Both the position numbers and the translations under genes were made by a program. The notes beneath the pieces are model-generated. The model searched no databases. It had not been told where the DNA came from and was given only the letters and a program-made list of their open reading frames with translations. Shown in pieces: positions 7,596 through 16,310 of a DNA stretch of 30,688 nt (positions are counted from its first letter, which is position 1; each line of letters starts with the position of its first letter). This stretch comes from a virus: positions 1 to 30,688 of IMG/VR virus record IMGVR_UViG_3300032241_000518; one strand, given 5' to 3'.

Positions 7596-8039
7596 ATGAT
7601 CGTCGCGTTACCAGGCAATGAGTCAGCAACGCTACGCACTTACGAAGAACTGACCGAGCGTCAAGCACGTCGCATCCGGGCGGCTCTTCGCGAGGCGTTA
7701 GTGGAGGCAGGCAACCTAGCGGCGGCAGGCTTCGACGAAACCAAGCCCGAGACGTGGGCGACGATCAAGAAGGATGAGAACGGCACATCCATCGAGGCCT
7801 ACCAAGACCGCTGCATCGTCGAACTCGTCAAGCAATGGACACTCGGCGACCTGCCAACGATGGAGACGGTCGGCGATCTACCTGCCAAGACCTACGAAGC
7901 ACTCGCACTTGCAGCGACAGAGGCCGCTCGCATGACATCGGAGGATGAAGGCGTCGACGCTAAGGTCAACCCTTTAGCCTCCAGCGACGGCTCGAACGTC
8001 TCCGCGCTCATCTCACAGGTCGAGGTCTCGAACCCGTAG
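7596..8039 (+). CDS. Tail assembly chaperone, G product (zero frame)
   Basis: 147 aa, analogous to lambda gpG. It is helical and Ala/Glu-rich (EELTERQARRIRAALREALVEA, PAKTYEALALAATEAARMTS). Chaperones of this kind bind the tape measure protein and recruit tail tube subunits and are not part of the virion. Near the end the codons for Pro-Leu (cct tta) form the slip site at 7970-7976. The zero frame ends 61 nt later. SD aagggag precedes ATG 7596. Confidence 0.85.
   Translation: MIVALPGNESATLRTYEELTERQARRIRAALREALVEAGNLAAAGFDETKPETWATIKKDENGTSIEAYQDRCIVELVKQWTLGDLPTMETVGDLPAKTYEALALAATEAARMTSEDEGVDAKVNPLASSDGSNVSALISQVEVSNP
7970..7976 (+). other. -1 programmed frameshift site CCCTTTA (tail chaperone G to GT)
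   Basis: In-frame X XXY YYZ heptamer (aac cct tta gcc in the zero frame). After the slip, translation continues from 7976 in a frame open to 8197. A -1 (sometimes +1) frameshift here is conserved in most long-tailed phages. The surrounding decamer CCCTTTAGCC is identical to the one at 149-158. Confidence 0.8.
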
Positions 8040-8197
8040 ACCCGGAGTTGGCTGATTGGTGGCGTGAGTATCGCTATCGTCAGTTGATCCCGATGCCCCA
8101 TGAGGCATACATGGAAGAGCCGGTCGGTGTGGTGGAATGGATGCTACGACTCGACAACCTGCGGCTGGAGGTGGAACACGAATGGCAGGCTCAATAA
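7976..8197 (+). CDS. Tail assembly chaperone, T extension (-1 frame, made as GT fusion)
   Basis: This frame lacks its own start and is expressed by slippage at 7970-7976 (fusion of 7596-7975 to this frame, about 200 aa). It encodes a charged linker followed by EPVDPELADWWREYRYRQLI and VVEWMLRLDNLRLEVEHEW, the aromatic/charged signature typical of T domains that contact the tape measure or tube protein. It overlaps the start of the next gene at 8182. No stop lies between the slip site and 8195. Its position directly upstream of the tail genes supports the call. Confidence 0.8.
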   Translation, partial: SLQRRLERLRAHLTGRGLEPVDPELADWWREYRYRQLIPMPHEAYMEEPVGVVEWMLRLDNLRLEVEHEWQAQ

Positions 8198-8688
8198 TCC
8201 TCGAAGGTCGCCAAGAGTTCAACACCGCCATCGACAAGATCAAGACCAAGACAAACGCCTACGTCAAGAAAGCCATCACCGAGATGAGCCAAGCGGTCGT
8301 TGAGTCCGCTCGTCGTGAGTTCACCACAGTCGTCGAGTCCGCAGACGGTCAGCGAGTCCTAGCGTCTGGCGAAAAGAAACTCAAAGGCGAGAAGATCGTG
8401 CGCAAGGGTAATCACGTCGGCGGCGTGCAGCCTCACATCCGATCCGGCGCACTGGCTCGCTCAATCAAGGCCGACATCACGAACATCAGCGTCGGTCGCT
8501 ACATGGCAGAAATCGGGCCGCACATGGTCTACGGTCGTCGCGTCGAACTGGGATTTACCGGACAAGACTCGCTAAAGAGAAACTACGATCAGCCCGGCTA
8601 CCCTTACCTCGGCCCCGGCTTCGAGAAAGCCATGCCAAAAGTCCGAAAAATCTACATTCGCAACATGACGGAGGCATTCAGTGTCTGA
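8182..8688 (+). CDS. HK97 gp10-like tail protein
   Basis: 168 aa. Starts at ATG 8182 with SD ggagg (8167-8171); the frame is open further upstream but that overlaps the T frame and has no SD. Features: N-terminal helix (REFNTAIDKIKTKTNAYVKK), VQPHIRSGALARSIKADIT and a GPHMVYGRRVELGF / YPYLGPGFEKAM ending. RxSGALxxSI, the xYxxxxExG element and the P-FLxPAxEK-like end are the hallmarks of the HK97-gp10/minor tail completion family. This protein is usually placed before the tube gene; here it lies between the chaperones and the tape measure. Confidence 0.7.
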   Translation: MAGSIILEGRQEFNTAIDKIKTKTNAYVKKAITEMSQAVVESARREFTTVVESADGQRVLASGEKKLKGEKIVRKGNHVGGVQPHIRSGALARSIKADITNISVGRYMAEIGPHMVYGRRVELGFTGQDSLKRNYDQPGYPYLGPGFEKAMPKVRKIYIRNMTEAFSV

Positions 8689-10327
8689 CCTTTTGCCCCC
8701 AGTAATCGCAACACTCATAGCCGACACTAAAGAGTTCAACGCAAAGATGGACGAAGCCATCGGCAAAATGGAAGCGGTCGACGGCGCATCGGCTGAATCT
8801 GGCGCAGGCATCGCAGCCGGTCTCGGACTTGCAGGTGGCGCAGTCGCTGGTCTGGCAGTTGGAATTGCCGGTCTCTCCATCGACGCAGCGATGAACTTCC
8901 AGAGCGCCATGACGCAGGTGCAGAACTCGGCAGGTCTCAGCGCTAAGCAGGTCAAGTCGCTTGGCGATGCCTTTCAAGGCACCATGTTTACGACTGAGTT
9001 CTCATCGACGCAGATAGCGCAGGCCTACTCAGGCGTCGCCGGTCAGTTGGAACTTCTCAACGGCAAGGCGCTCACGACCAATCAGGCGATGGGCTTCGTG
9101 ACCGCGACGATGGACTTGGCGACTGCGAAGCATCTTTCACTAGCCGATGCGATGTCATCCGTGACGAGCGTAATGAAGTCCTTCCAAATGCCAGTCGCGC
9201 AAGCTCAGAGCGTCACGAACGCTCTCTACGTCACCTCGGGTCTCACCGGAAGCAGCGTCGACAGTCTCTCGGGCCAGTTCACGAAAATGAAGATGAAACT
9301 TGGCGAAGTGACTCCGAGCGTTTCTGACCTGGACAACCTCATGGTCGACATGACTGAACACGGCGTCGGTCAAGGTCGGGCGCTGCAAACGGTCTCGTCA
9401 GCGATGACCAAACTGCTTGACCCTTCCTCGAAGAACAACGTGCTCATGGAGCAGCTCGGCGTCAACGCTTTCAACGCGTCAGGCAAGTTCGTCGGCATGC
9501 AGCAAGTTCTCGCTCAACTTCAACCAGCGTTCGCCAACATGAACCAAGAGCAGCAAATCCAAACGGCGACCACATTGTTCGGCGCTGGCGCTGCACAACA
9601 AATGCTCACGCTGATTCAGGCAGGCCCGGCGGCCTACAGCGCAGCAGCGACAGCAATTCAGAATCACGCCAACGTCACGCAAGGCGCAGCAAACGCTTCT
9701 AATAACCTGCACACGCAACTCGAAACGCTGAAGAGTGGAGCGCAAGACCTCGCCACGCAACTTGGCAACGCACTTCTCCCAGTTGCCAATCAGGTCGTCG
9801 GCTGGCTCTCAACGACAGGCGTGAAGGACTTACATGACTTCACAAACGCATTCGACGGAAAAAAGATTCAAGGCTTTGCCGGCACACTCGGCGCAGAATC
9901 GAAGAGCATCATCAAGTCGGTTCAAGACATTTACAAGGCAGTCGAGCCGCCTACGGCAGGCGTCATCGGTTTCGTGAACAAAGTCGTCACACTTATAGGA
10001 TTCAGTAAGGGTCTTATGTCAACGTGGGACTCAATCGCCAACGATGTCAAGACACACGCTCAGCAACTCACGCCTCAGCCGACGCTCTCGCAGATTCCTC
10101 AATCACAACAGGCGCCATCGTCAGTTGGCTTTCCGAACATCAGTCTGTCCGGGCTTACTGCCACAGAAGGCCAAGTGGCATCAAACCTGACCAATGTCGT
10201 TTCAAACACCGCCACGACGCATCAAAAAATCACCACAAGCAACACGCATCTTGGCAACATCAACACCGGCATCACCAAACTGGCGAACCAGAAAAACACT
10301 TACAAGGTCAAGGGGACGATCAAGTAA
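8681..10327 (+). CDS. Tape measure protein (short)
   Basis: 548 aa. It sets the tail length and is ejected with DNA. The sequence starts with the usual ...LIADTKEFNAKMDEAIGKME helix, a Gly/Ala-rich hydrophobic segment at ~42-70, then a conserved TMP core (FQSAMTQVQNSAGLSAKQVK, then a GTLFG-like TATTLFGAGAAQQML) and helical repeats. The C-terminus is Gln/Thr-rich. At about 0.15 nm per residue the tail would be roughly 80 nm, short for a siphovirus. GTG start overlaps the previous gene by 8 nt. Confidence 0.88.
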   Translation: MSDLLPPVIATLIADTKEFNAKMDEAIGKMEAVDGASAESGAGIAAGLGLAGGAVAGLAVGIAGLSIDAAMNFQSAMTQVQNSAGLSAKQVKSLGDAFQGTMFTTEFSSTQIAQAYSGVAGQLELLNGKALTTNQAMGFVTATMDLATAKHLSLADAMSSVTSVMKSFQMPVAQAQSVTNALYVTSGLTGSSVDSLSGQFTKMKMKLGEVTPSVSDLDNLMVDMTEHGVGQGRALQTVSSAMTKLLDPSSKNNVLMEQLGVNAFNASGKFVGMQQVLAQLQPAFANMNQEQQIQTATTLFGAGAAQQMLTLIQAGPAAYSAAATAIQNHANVTQGAANASNNLHTQLETLKSGAQDLATQLGNALLPVANQVVGWLSTTGVKDLHDFTNAFDGKKIQGFAGTLGAESKSIIKSVQDIYKAVEPPTAGVIGFVNKVVTLIGFSKGLMSTWDSIANDVKTHAQQLTPQPTLSQIPQSQQAPSSVGFPNISLSGLTATEGQVASNLTNVVSNTATTHQKITTSNTHLGNINTGITKLANQKNTYKVKGTIK

Positions 10328-10566
10328 TGACCGATGACATCGAAATCGAAATAGACCTCGACCTCGCCTCGCTTATCTCGAAACTCCTGAACGATCAGAC
10401 GTTTATCAACGGCATGGCAGACCTCATCCGCACGAACATCCTGCGCAACGCTCGAGCCTATGGAACGGCGCTCGGAGGCTATGCAGGCACCTCGTCGCGT
10501 GCGCAGCAAACTTCGCCAGTCTTCAACGGACACTGGAACTCGGCGGGCGTCTGGGTTAGAGGGTAG
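10327..10566 (+). CDS. Small tail-region protein
   Basis: 79 aa. Starts at ATG 10327, overlapping the tape-measure stop (taatg). The N-terminus is acidic (MTDDIEIEIDLDLASLISKL), followed by an amphipathic helix and a Gly/Ser/Gln-rich end (GYAGTSSRAQQTSPVFNGHW). No family recognised. Its location between the tape measure and the main minor-tail gene suggests a tail-tip or assembly accessory role, which is an inference only. Confidence 0.65.
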   Translation: MTDDIEIEIDLDLASLISKLLNDQTFINGMADLIRTNILRNARAYGTALGGYAGTSSRAQQTSPVFNGHWNSAGVWVRG

Positions 10567-10569
10567 TTC

Positions 10570-13500
10570 GTGGCTTCTCTCCCTACGCTTTCCGTTCAGT
10601 TCGCCTTCCTCGACGCCACGACCGGGACGGCCCCGGCAATGTTCTCCCTGCCGCAACTCAGCGTCACGTCTTCATCGGGCATCCTTGTTTCGACGACCTG
10701 CACCGCAGCGACAGCGCTCAACACATCTACTGGCGTGACCTTGCCAGTGACCAGCGCATCGGGCTTCTCGGTGAGCGGCGGTTCTGCCTCGATTATTCAT
10801 GCAGGCACTCGCTACTCGATCACTTACACCGGCACGTCCGGCACGAACCTCACCGGCGTCAAGGCAGTCACGACCGGCTTTACGACCTCGAACAACGACA
10901 TATGTGGCATCTCTGCGAACTTCAATGTCAACCAGCCCGGCAGCGTCACACTCAACTCGCCGTTCGTCTCAGTCGCCGGCACCGTGACTCTGACGCATGG
11001 CGGCATGAACTACTCAATCGCCTACACGAACTTCCAGTCTGCGTCGCTTGGCACGTACACCTTCGCCAACGCTCTGCTCACAACCGTAGGGCAGTTTACT
11101 CCCGGCACCTCAGACAGCATCGTCACGTGGAACTGGTATGAGACGAACGCCTACGTCCGAGACTTCACGACGAAGATGGGTCGCCAGCATGAGCTCGATC
11201 GCGTCGAGGCCGGAACGCTGCAACTCAGCCTCGACAACCGAGACGGTCGCTGGTATCCCTGGAACACAAACTCGTTTAGTTACACGAACCTCACGACTAG
11301 CGGCACGACGAACTTTGTGCCTCAAAACATCCTCACGGTTGGCGTCCCAGTTCGCATCGTCGCTACATGGAACTCGGTCTCTTATCCGATCTGGTACGGC
11401 TTCGTCGACTCATGGGAACCGGCAAGCCCGGACGAAGTGAATACAGACGTGACCGTCATGGCGACGGACGTAATGAAGCGCCTCTCGCTGACTCGCCTCT
11501 CGAACGCCACGCTCTACCTCGACGCCCTGACCGACCCAACAGCCGTCTACGCAGCTGCAGGTCTTGGCTGGAGTCCTGACGTATGGCGCTGCAATGACAA
11601 CCCGGCGTTCTTCTACGAATCGAACCGACTGACGAACAGTGGATCGGCGGCGGTCATCACCTCAACAGGCGTCACCTTGTCACCTACCTCAAACGCCACC
11701 ATCAACGTTATAGGCTCAAACTCGTCCAGCCTGCCGAAATCCTTACCTGCAACAGGCGGCACGTTCGTACTGAACCACGAAGGCGGCGCAACCTATAACG
11801 TCACCTATCAGTCATGGACTGGCAGCGCAGGCGCTTTCACATTCAACAACTGCAACACGACCGCAGGCACAGTGACGCTCGGATGGTCGGACTACATCGT
11901 CGGCGGCACGAACTATGCGATGCTCTACACCGCCACGACTACCTCCGCATCGAGCATCTTCCAACAGGCAGGCGTGCAGGCCTACGATCCATCGGCAGGC
12001 GGACTCTCGCTCTCGGCAGGAACCTCGACGCCATCGGTTGCCATTAGCGCACTGAACTATCCAAGCGTCACTGCATCTGCGAACGGCTACACCATCGAAG
12101 CATGGGTGAAGAATCCGCAAGCGACCTCGACGTGGAACTCGGCAAGCGTCACAAACGCCACATCTGGCGACACGCTGCTTGGCTTTATTCTGCCAGCGAG
12201 CGACAACACTGGCAGCAACATTGCTCAATACATGGTCGGCGTCGATCCGAACGGACACGCAAGAATCATCAACCGAACGGTCGGCGCAAGCGCCACGACG
12301 GACAGCCTGCCAGCCTTCTCAGTCACTGGCATCGGGCCGTCTCTCAACGATGGAAACTGGCACCTCGTCACGTTCTCGGTCATGTATAACGGCACGACTG
12401 CAAAAACCCTCAGCCTGACGTTTTACGTCGACGGCATTTTCCTCGGCACATTCACCACTGCGGCAAGTTTCAACTCATTCACGCCATCGGCGGCCTACGG
12501 CACGACCCTTATCGGCACGACTTCGCTTCCACTGCCAGCCTTCACCAGCGTCGCCACGATCGCTGACTGCGTTATGACCGCAGACCAGAACCCCTACAGC
12601 CTCTATCCGGCAGGACTCTTCGCTTCTTTAGCGTGGTATCGCTACATGACAGCGACCTACATGTCATCCTGGACTTTCTCAACGACGACCGCAGCAAGCG
12701 CCACGATCACCAAGACCGCCACGACGCTCAGCGTTGCCTCGACGCAAGGCTTTAACCCTTACGGCGGCCAAGCGTTCATAGGTCTCAACCAATACCCGAT
12801 CCAATACACCGGCATCCTCGGAAACACTTTGACAGGCGTGACTCTCGGGATCAGTTCGCCAGTGAGCACCTACACGACGAACAGCACCTACGGCGACTCG
12901 ATTTGGACAGTGCAGCCAAAGACTCCAGGCATGAAACTTATGGAGGCCGGAATCGTCGCTGGACTCCTGCCCTATGACGGCACAGCGACTCTCAGCTCGT
13001 CGCCAGTTGCGCTCGATCCCGGCATAGTTCCCTGCGCAAACGAACCCTCGACGACGTTCACGACAAGCCTGCTCGATTACTCATTCCAATACACCGAGAC
13101 GGAAGACGGTCTCTACTACCAAGACCCATCCGGCACGCTGCGATTCCGCAACCGTTTCTACCCTCAGAAGCACACCGCCAACCTCGTTCAACTTTCGGAC
13201 GCAAACACGACCGGGACGGCTCACTACATGCTCGGCGTCGAGACGGTCATCGACGACCTCGACCTCTGGAGCATCGCCCAGATCACATCCTCGACCTCGG
13301 GCCAGACGACCTACGTGCAGAATCAAGGCGCTGCATCGACCGCGCAGTTTGGCCCACGCACCTACTCACGCGGCCAAAACTGGGCGACTCGACAGGCTGA
13401 CGTGACCTCGCTCGGCTCCATGATCGTCAACCGTTACCAAACTCCGAAGATGCGCGGCAGAAAAATAATCTTCGACAACACCTACATCGACTCGACAGGC

Positions 13501-14562
13501 GCTACACCGAACCAGCCGGTCATGTTCGGCACGAATCTCTGGGATCAACTCGTTCTCAACCACGACGGCTACGGCACGAACTTCGTCTCACCGATGGTCG
13601 TCGAGTCCATCGCTAACGACTACAAGGCCGACCCCGGCACATGGCAGACGACCTTCATCATGTCGCCATACGAACTCAACGGATCATCGACTCCGAACAG
13701 TTCATCGTTCTTCGCTCTTTCTGCCGCCAGTGGCTACCCGGTCGGCTCTTGGTCGACGCCATACTCGCAGAACACATCCGGCGCCAGCCTCGCAGTGCTT
13801 ACCTCGACCTCATCGCCTGCGTCAACTGGGACGCTTTTTTGGCAGGTCAACGGACTCACCTACTCAGTCAACTACTCAGGCGTCTCGGCAGGCTCGGTCT
13901 ACACCACGTTCACTTTGAGCGGCACGCCATCACCGGGGAACGTCACGATCCCTGCCAACACGACAATCTTTCTCGGCGGCTTCTCGAACTTCCAAGTCGC
14001 ACAAGGCGCAGTCGCTACGGCAGCGACAGTCTCGACGACAGGCGTGCCAGTGCAGCTCGTCACACCGACTGCGATGGGTGGACTAGTGCCGACAGGCGCT
14101 CAGACCGTCGTCCCCACGTCTTGTCCGTTCCCTACTGGCGTGACATCAGTGACCATGAACCACGCAGGCACAAACTACGCAGTCACTTGCACCGGACGCA
14201 CACAACTCAGCACGACAGCAAACGGCGCAACGGTCACTCTGACGACGAGTTCGTCGGTCACGCTCACTCTCGCATCAGTCTCAAACCTGCCTACTGGCGG
14301 CGGTCTTTTCTGGATCGAGCCTGTCGTCGGACAGTGGGCGGCCTGCTCCTACGCTGCGGTCTCAGGCTCGACGATCACCGGCTGCAAACTGCTCAACACC
14401 TCAGTCGTGTCGAGTCTCGCAGTCGGGCCATCTTCTAACTACCCAGTCGTCAGTCCAGCAACCCTCACCGGCTGCACCGTCGCATCTGGCAACGTGACCT
14501 TCTCGGCTGGCGATACCGTGTACTACAGCACCGGCACCGCTCAGGACACCTTCGGGGGATAA
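10570..14562 (+). CDS. Giant modular minor tail protein with LamG-like domain
   Basis: 1330 aa, GTG start at 10570. Core tail motif at ~198-233 (FTTKMGRQHELDRVEAGTLQ, followed by LSLDNRDGRWYPWN), typical of actinophage minor tail proteins at the tail tip. Residues ~505-640 fit a concanavalin/LamG fold (YTIEAWVKN ... WHLVTFSV ... LTFYVDGIFLGTF), likely carbohydrate binding. At least seven copies of a ~40-aa beta module of the form GxxxxxHxGxxYsIxYTG...tFTgv recur at about 60-105, 131-175, 390-435, 722-767, 1081-1125, 1183-1212 and 1236-1278, some interrupting other domains. The protein probably combines baseplate/hub and host-recognition functions, replacing several separate genes. Confidence 0.8.
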   Translation: MASLPTLSVQFAFLDATTGTAPAMFSLPQLSVTSSSGILVSTTCTAATALNTSTGVTLPVTSASGFSVSGGSASIIHAGTRYSITYTGTSGTNLTGVKAVTTGFTTSNNDICGISANFNVNQPGSVTLNSPFVSVAGTVTLTHGGMNYSIAYTNFQSASLGTYTFANALLTTVGQFTPGTSDSIVTWNWYETNAYVRDFTTKMGRQHELDRVEAGTLQLSLDNRDGRWYPWNTNSFSYTNLTTSGTTNFVPQNILTVGVPVRIVATWNSVSYPIWYGFVDSWEPASPDEVNTDVTVMATDVMKRLSLTRLSNATLYLDALTDPTAVYAAAGLGWSPDVWRCNDNPAFFYESNRLTNSGSAAVITSTGVTLSPTSNATINVIGSNSSSLPKSLPATGGTFVLNHEGGATYNVTYQSWTGSAGAFTFNNCNTTAGTVTLGWSDYIVGGTNYAMLYTATTTSASSIFQQAGVQAYDPSAGGLSLSAGTSTPSVAISALNYPSVTASANGYTIEAWVKNPQATSTWNSASVTNATSGDTLLGFILPASDNTGSNIAQYMVGVDPNGHARIINRTVGASATTDSLPAFSVTGIGPSLNDGNWHLVTFSVMYNGTTAKTLSLTFYVDGIFLGTFTTAASFNSFTPSAAYGTTLIGTTSLPLPAFTSVATIADCVMTADQNPYSLYPAGLFASLAWYRYMTATYMSSWTFSTTTAASATITKTATTLSVASTQGFNPYGGQAFIGLNQYPIQYTGILGNTLTGVTLGISSPVSTYTTNSTYGDSIWTVQPKTPGMKLMEAGIVAGLLPYDGTATLSSSPVALDPGIVPCANEPSTTFTTSLLDYSFQYTETEDGLYYQDPSGTLRFRNRFYPQKHTANLVQLSDANTTGTAHYMLGVETVIDDLDLWSIAQITSSTSGQTTYVQNQGAASTAQFGPRTYSRGQNWATRQADVTSLGSMIVNRYQTPKMRGRKIIFDNTYIDSTGATPNQPVMFGTNLWDQLVLNHDGYGTNFVSPMVVESIANDYKADPGTWQTTFIMSPYELNGSSTPNSSSFFALSAASGYPVGSWSTPYSQNTSGASLAVLTSTSSPASTGTLFWQVNGLTYSVNYSGVSAGSVYTTFTLSGTPSPGNVTIPANTTIFLGGFSNFQVAQGAVATAATVSTTGVPVQLVTPTAMGGLVPTGAQTVVPTSCPFPTGVTSVTMNHAGTNYAVTCTGRTQLSTTANGATVTLTTSSSVTLTLASVSNLPTGGGLFWIEPVVGQWAACSYAAVSGSTITGCKLLNTSVVSSLAVGPSSNYPVVSPATLTGCTVASGNVTFSAGDTVYYSTGTAQDTFGG

Positions 14563-14565
14563 CGA

Positions 14566-14976
14566 ATGCCTCTTTCATGGAACAACATCAACAACCACGT
14601 TGCCGGCGATGTCCTGCCGCTCGCTGACTGGAACCAAGCCGCGACTGCGCTGAACTCTTTTGTCGGAACATGGGTTACGACTGGCACAATCAACAGCGTC
14701 AACACGAATGGCACGCCACCGTTCTACGCCTACGTCGCTTCGGTCAATGTCACGACAACCTCGGGCGGCGCAAACATCACGATTCCGAACGGCGGATTCC
14801 CGAACGGCGTCATTGCTGCGTTCGTCAGTGGCGTCGACTATGCGACGATCCTTTGGGAAATAGTCTCAGCCGGTTCATCGAAGACGACGGTCGAGGTCTT
14901 TGGAACCATCTGCAACACGGGATCGGCAGCCTCGAACGCCACGTATCACGTCAACGTTCTCATCATCGGTTACTAG
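14566..14976 (+). CDS. Minor tail protein (small)
   Basis: 136 aa. The opening (PLSWNNINNHVAGDVLPLAD, WNQAATALNSF) is a short phrase common at the start of phage tail-fibre/tip proteins, describing an N-terminal attachment peptide. The rest is beta-structured and Thr/Asn/Gly-rich (ANITIPNGGFPNGVIAAFVS), ending in hydrophobic strands (YHVNVLIIGY). Probably a tip-bound fibre or decoration. Starts 3 nt after the previous stop, with SD gggggat. Confidence 0.65.
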   Translation: MPLSWNNINNHVAGDVLPLADWNQAATALNSFVGTWVTTGTINSVNTNGTPPFYAYVASVNVTTTSGGANITIPNGGFPNGVIAAFVSGVDYATILWEIVSAGSSKTTVEVFGTICNTGSAASNATYHVNVLIIGY

Positions 14977-14984
14977 GAGCAAAC

Positions 14985-15881
14985 ATGACAGACGTTCGTA
15001 ATCAGATCGTGCAGTGGGCCGAATGGGGCGTGGCAAATCACGCAGGCTTTACGTACTCCGAAGGCAGCGACCGGATGGAAGGCGTCCACAAGCCCGGCGT
15101 CACGCCATGCGTTTGTGACTGCTCAGCGTTCGTGACCTACTGTTACTCATGGGCTGGCGCTGCTGACCCGAACGGACAGGGCTACGACGGCGAAGGCTAC
15201 ACCGGCACGCTGCTCTCACACGGCACCGAGATTCTTCTCAGCGAGGTCATTCCCGGCGACGTGATCGTCTATGGGCCGGGAACTGGCGAACACACGGCAC
15301 TCATCGTTCAGGGTGGCGCAGACCCTCTCACCGTCAGCATGGGCGAGCAGGGCGACCCTTCCTACATCCACGTCAGCCAAGACGGTCGTCAGCCGCAGCG
15401 TTACCTCCGCTTCGACACCACCCTCGTTGGCACCTCGGCACCACAGCCAAAAACGGCGCCAGTCGTCGCAGCACCGGAAGTCTCGAACTTCGATCAAGTG
15501 CCAGGCGTCACGGTCGCTCAGATTCAAGCCAAGTTAGGCGTCACCGCCGACGGCGTCGCTGGGCCAGTGACCATCGCAGCTGCGAAGGCATTCCAAGCAG
15601 CACACGGTCTCGAAGTCGATGGAGAAGTCGGGCCGCTTACGTGGGCTGCGCTTAACAAGACCGCTCCTGCCCCGGCACCCACACACGCAGTCGAGCCGAC
15701 CATCTCGCAAGGCGCTACAGGGCCTGCGGTCGTCTTGCTCCAACAGCACCTCGGCGGTCTCGTCACTGACGGCGTCTTCGGCCCACAGACGAACGCTCAC
15801 GTCCGCCAGTTCCAAGCAGCACACCATCTCGTCGTCGACGGCATCGTCGGCCCGCAGACATGGGCGGCACTGGGAATCTAA
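14985..15881 (+). CDS. Endolysin: NlpC/P60-type peptidase with two peptidoglycan-binding domains
   Basis: 298 aa. ATG 14985 follows SD taggag; longer in-frame starts overlap the preceding gene and are rejected. The catalytic domain (1-150) has the NlpC/P60 cysteine motif DCSAFV with Cys46 and the histidine motif GEHTALIV with His103, expected to cleave peptide bonds in cell-wall stems. Two PG_binding_1 domains follow: ~172-222 (VAQIQAKLGVTADGVAGPVT) and ~240-298 (VVLLQQHLGGLVTDGVFGPQ; GIVGPQTWAALG), separated by Pro/Ala linkers. No signal peptide, so export depends on a holin, and three membrane-protein genes follow. Confidence 0.9.
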   Translation: MTDVRNQIVQWAEWGVANHAGFTYSEGSDRMEGVHKPGVTPCVCDCSAFVTYCYSWAGAADPNGQGYDGEGYTGTLLSHGTEILLSEVIPGDVIVYGPGTGEHTALIVQGGADPLTVSMGEQGDPSYIHVSQDGRQPQRYLRFDTTLVGTSAPQPKTAPVVAAPEVSNFDQVPGVTVAQIQAKLGVTADGVAGPVTIAAAKAFQAAHGLEVDGEVGPLTWAALNKTAPAPAPTHAVEPTISQGATGPAVVLLQQHLGGLVTDGVFGPQTNAHVRQFQAAHHLVVDGIVGPQTWAALGI

Positions 15882-15885
15882 TGAC

Positions 15886-16215
15886 ATGGTGGCTCTCGGA
15901 CTTACAGGATGGAACCTTTGGTTCTCGATCATCTGCTCGGTCGGCTTTTGTGTCGGCTTCTTGCTTGCCGTCATTCGATGGGCTCATCATCAGTTGGTCA
16001 ACAGTGTCGAAGAGCGCATCGGGGTCGTCCGAGCAGCCGTGACACCGAACAGCGGCTCGTCGATGGCAGACGCAGTCGCTCGAATCGAGATTGAGTTGAA
16101 CCGTCAAGGCGGCGAGTTAGATCGAGTGGCGTTGGATGTTCAGCACGTCAGCCTAAAGATCGAGCGTCACTTAGCATTCCATGAAGGACGCGAGTCAGTT
16201 TCCCGAGTGTCATGA
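15886..16215 (+). CDS. Holin-like membrane protein (DUF2746-like)
   Basis: 109 aa; ATG 15886 lies 4 nt after the endolysin stop. One transmembrane helix at ~8-31 (WNLWFSIICSVGFCVGFLLA), then a segment with SSMADAVARIEIELNRQGGE and a coiled coil (VALDVQHVSLKIERHLAFHE). This layout, a single span plus SSxxDAVxRIE and a coiled coil, is that of the DUF2746 family placed next to endolysins in actinophages and often annotated as holin. Lysis function is by context. Confidence 0.7.
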   Translation: MVALGLTGWNLWFSIICSVGFCVGFLLAVIRWAHHQLVNSVEERIGVVRAAVTPNSGSSMADAVARIEIELNRQGGELDRVALDVQHVSLKIERHLAFHEGRESVSRVS

Positions 16216-16310
16216 CCATCATCGAGGCTCCCCAGGCCCCAGAGGAGGAATACCTCTGCAACAATCCACCCTGCGCGTGGTGTTTCTGTCAGGACAACAA
16301 TGATGAGTAA
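16212..16310 (+). CDS. Cysteine-rich microprotein (32 aa)
   Basis: 32 codons from ATG 16212 (ATGA overlap with the previous stop) to TAA at 16308-16310, overlapping the next gene's start. The N-terminal half is acidic/proline-rich (MTIIEAPQAPEEEYLC) and the second half packs four cysteines: LCNNPPCAWCFC. This could bind zinc or iron or be disulfide bonded. Tight overlaps on both sides argue it is a real gene. Function unknown. Confidence 0.55.
   Translation: MTIIEAPQAPEEEYLCNNPPCAWCFCQDNNDE

Noticed and set aside
13641-14438. 265-codon plus-strand ORF within the tail protein
   Set aside because: Out-of-frame shadow rich in Arg/His/Ser; the overlapping tail protein has clear domains throughout.
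14670-14984. Longer N-terminus for the endolysin
   Set aside because: The upstream in-frame part overlaps the minor tail gene and is Arg/His-rich; ATG 14985 has a good SD.
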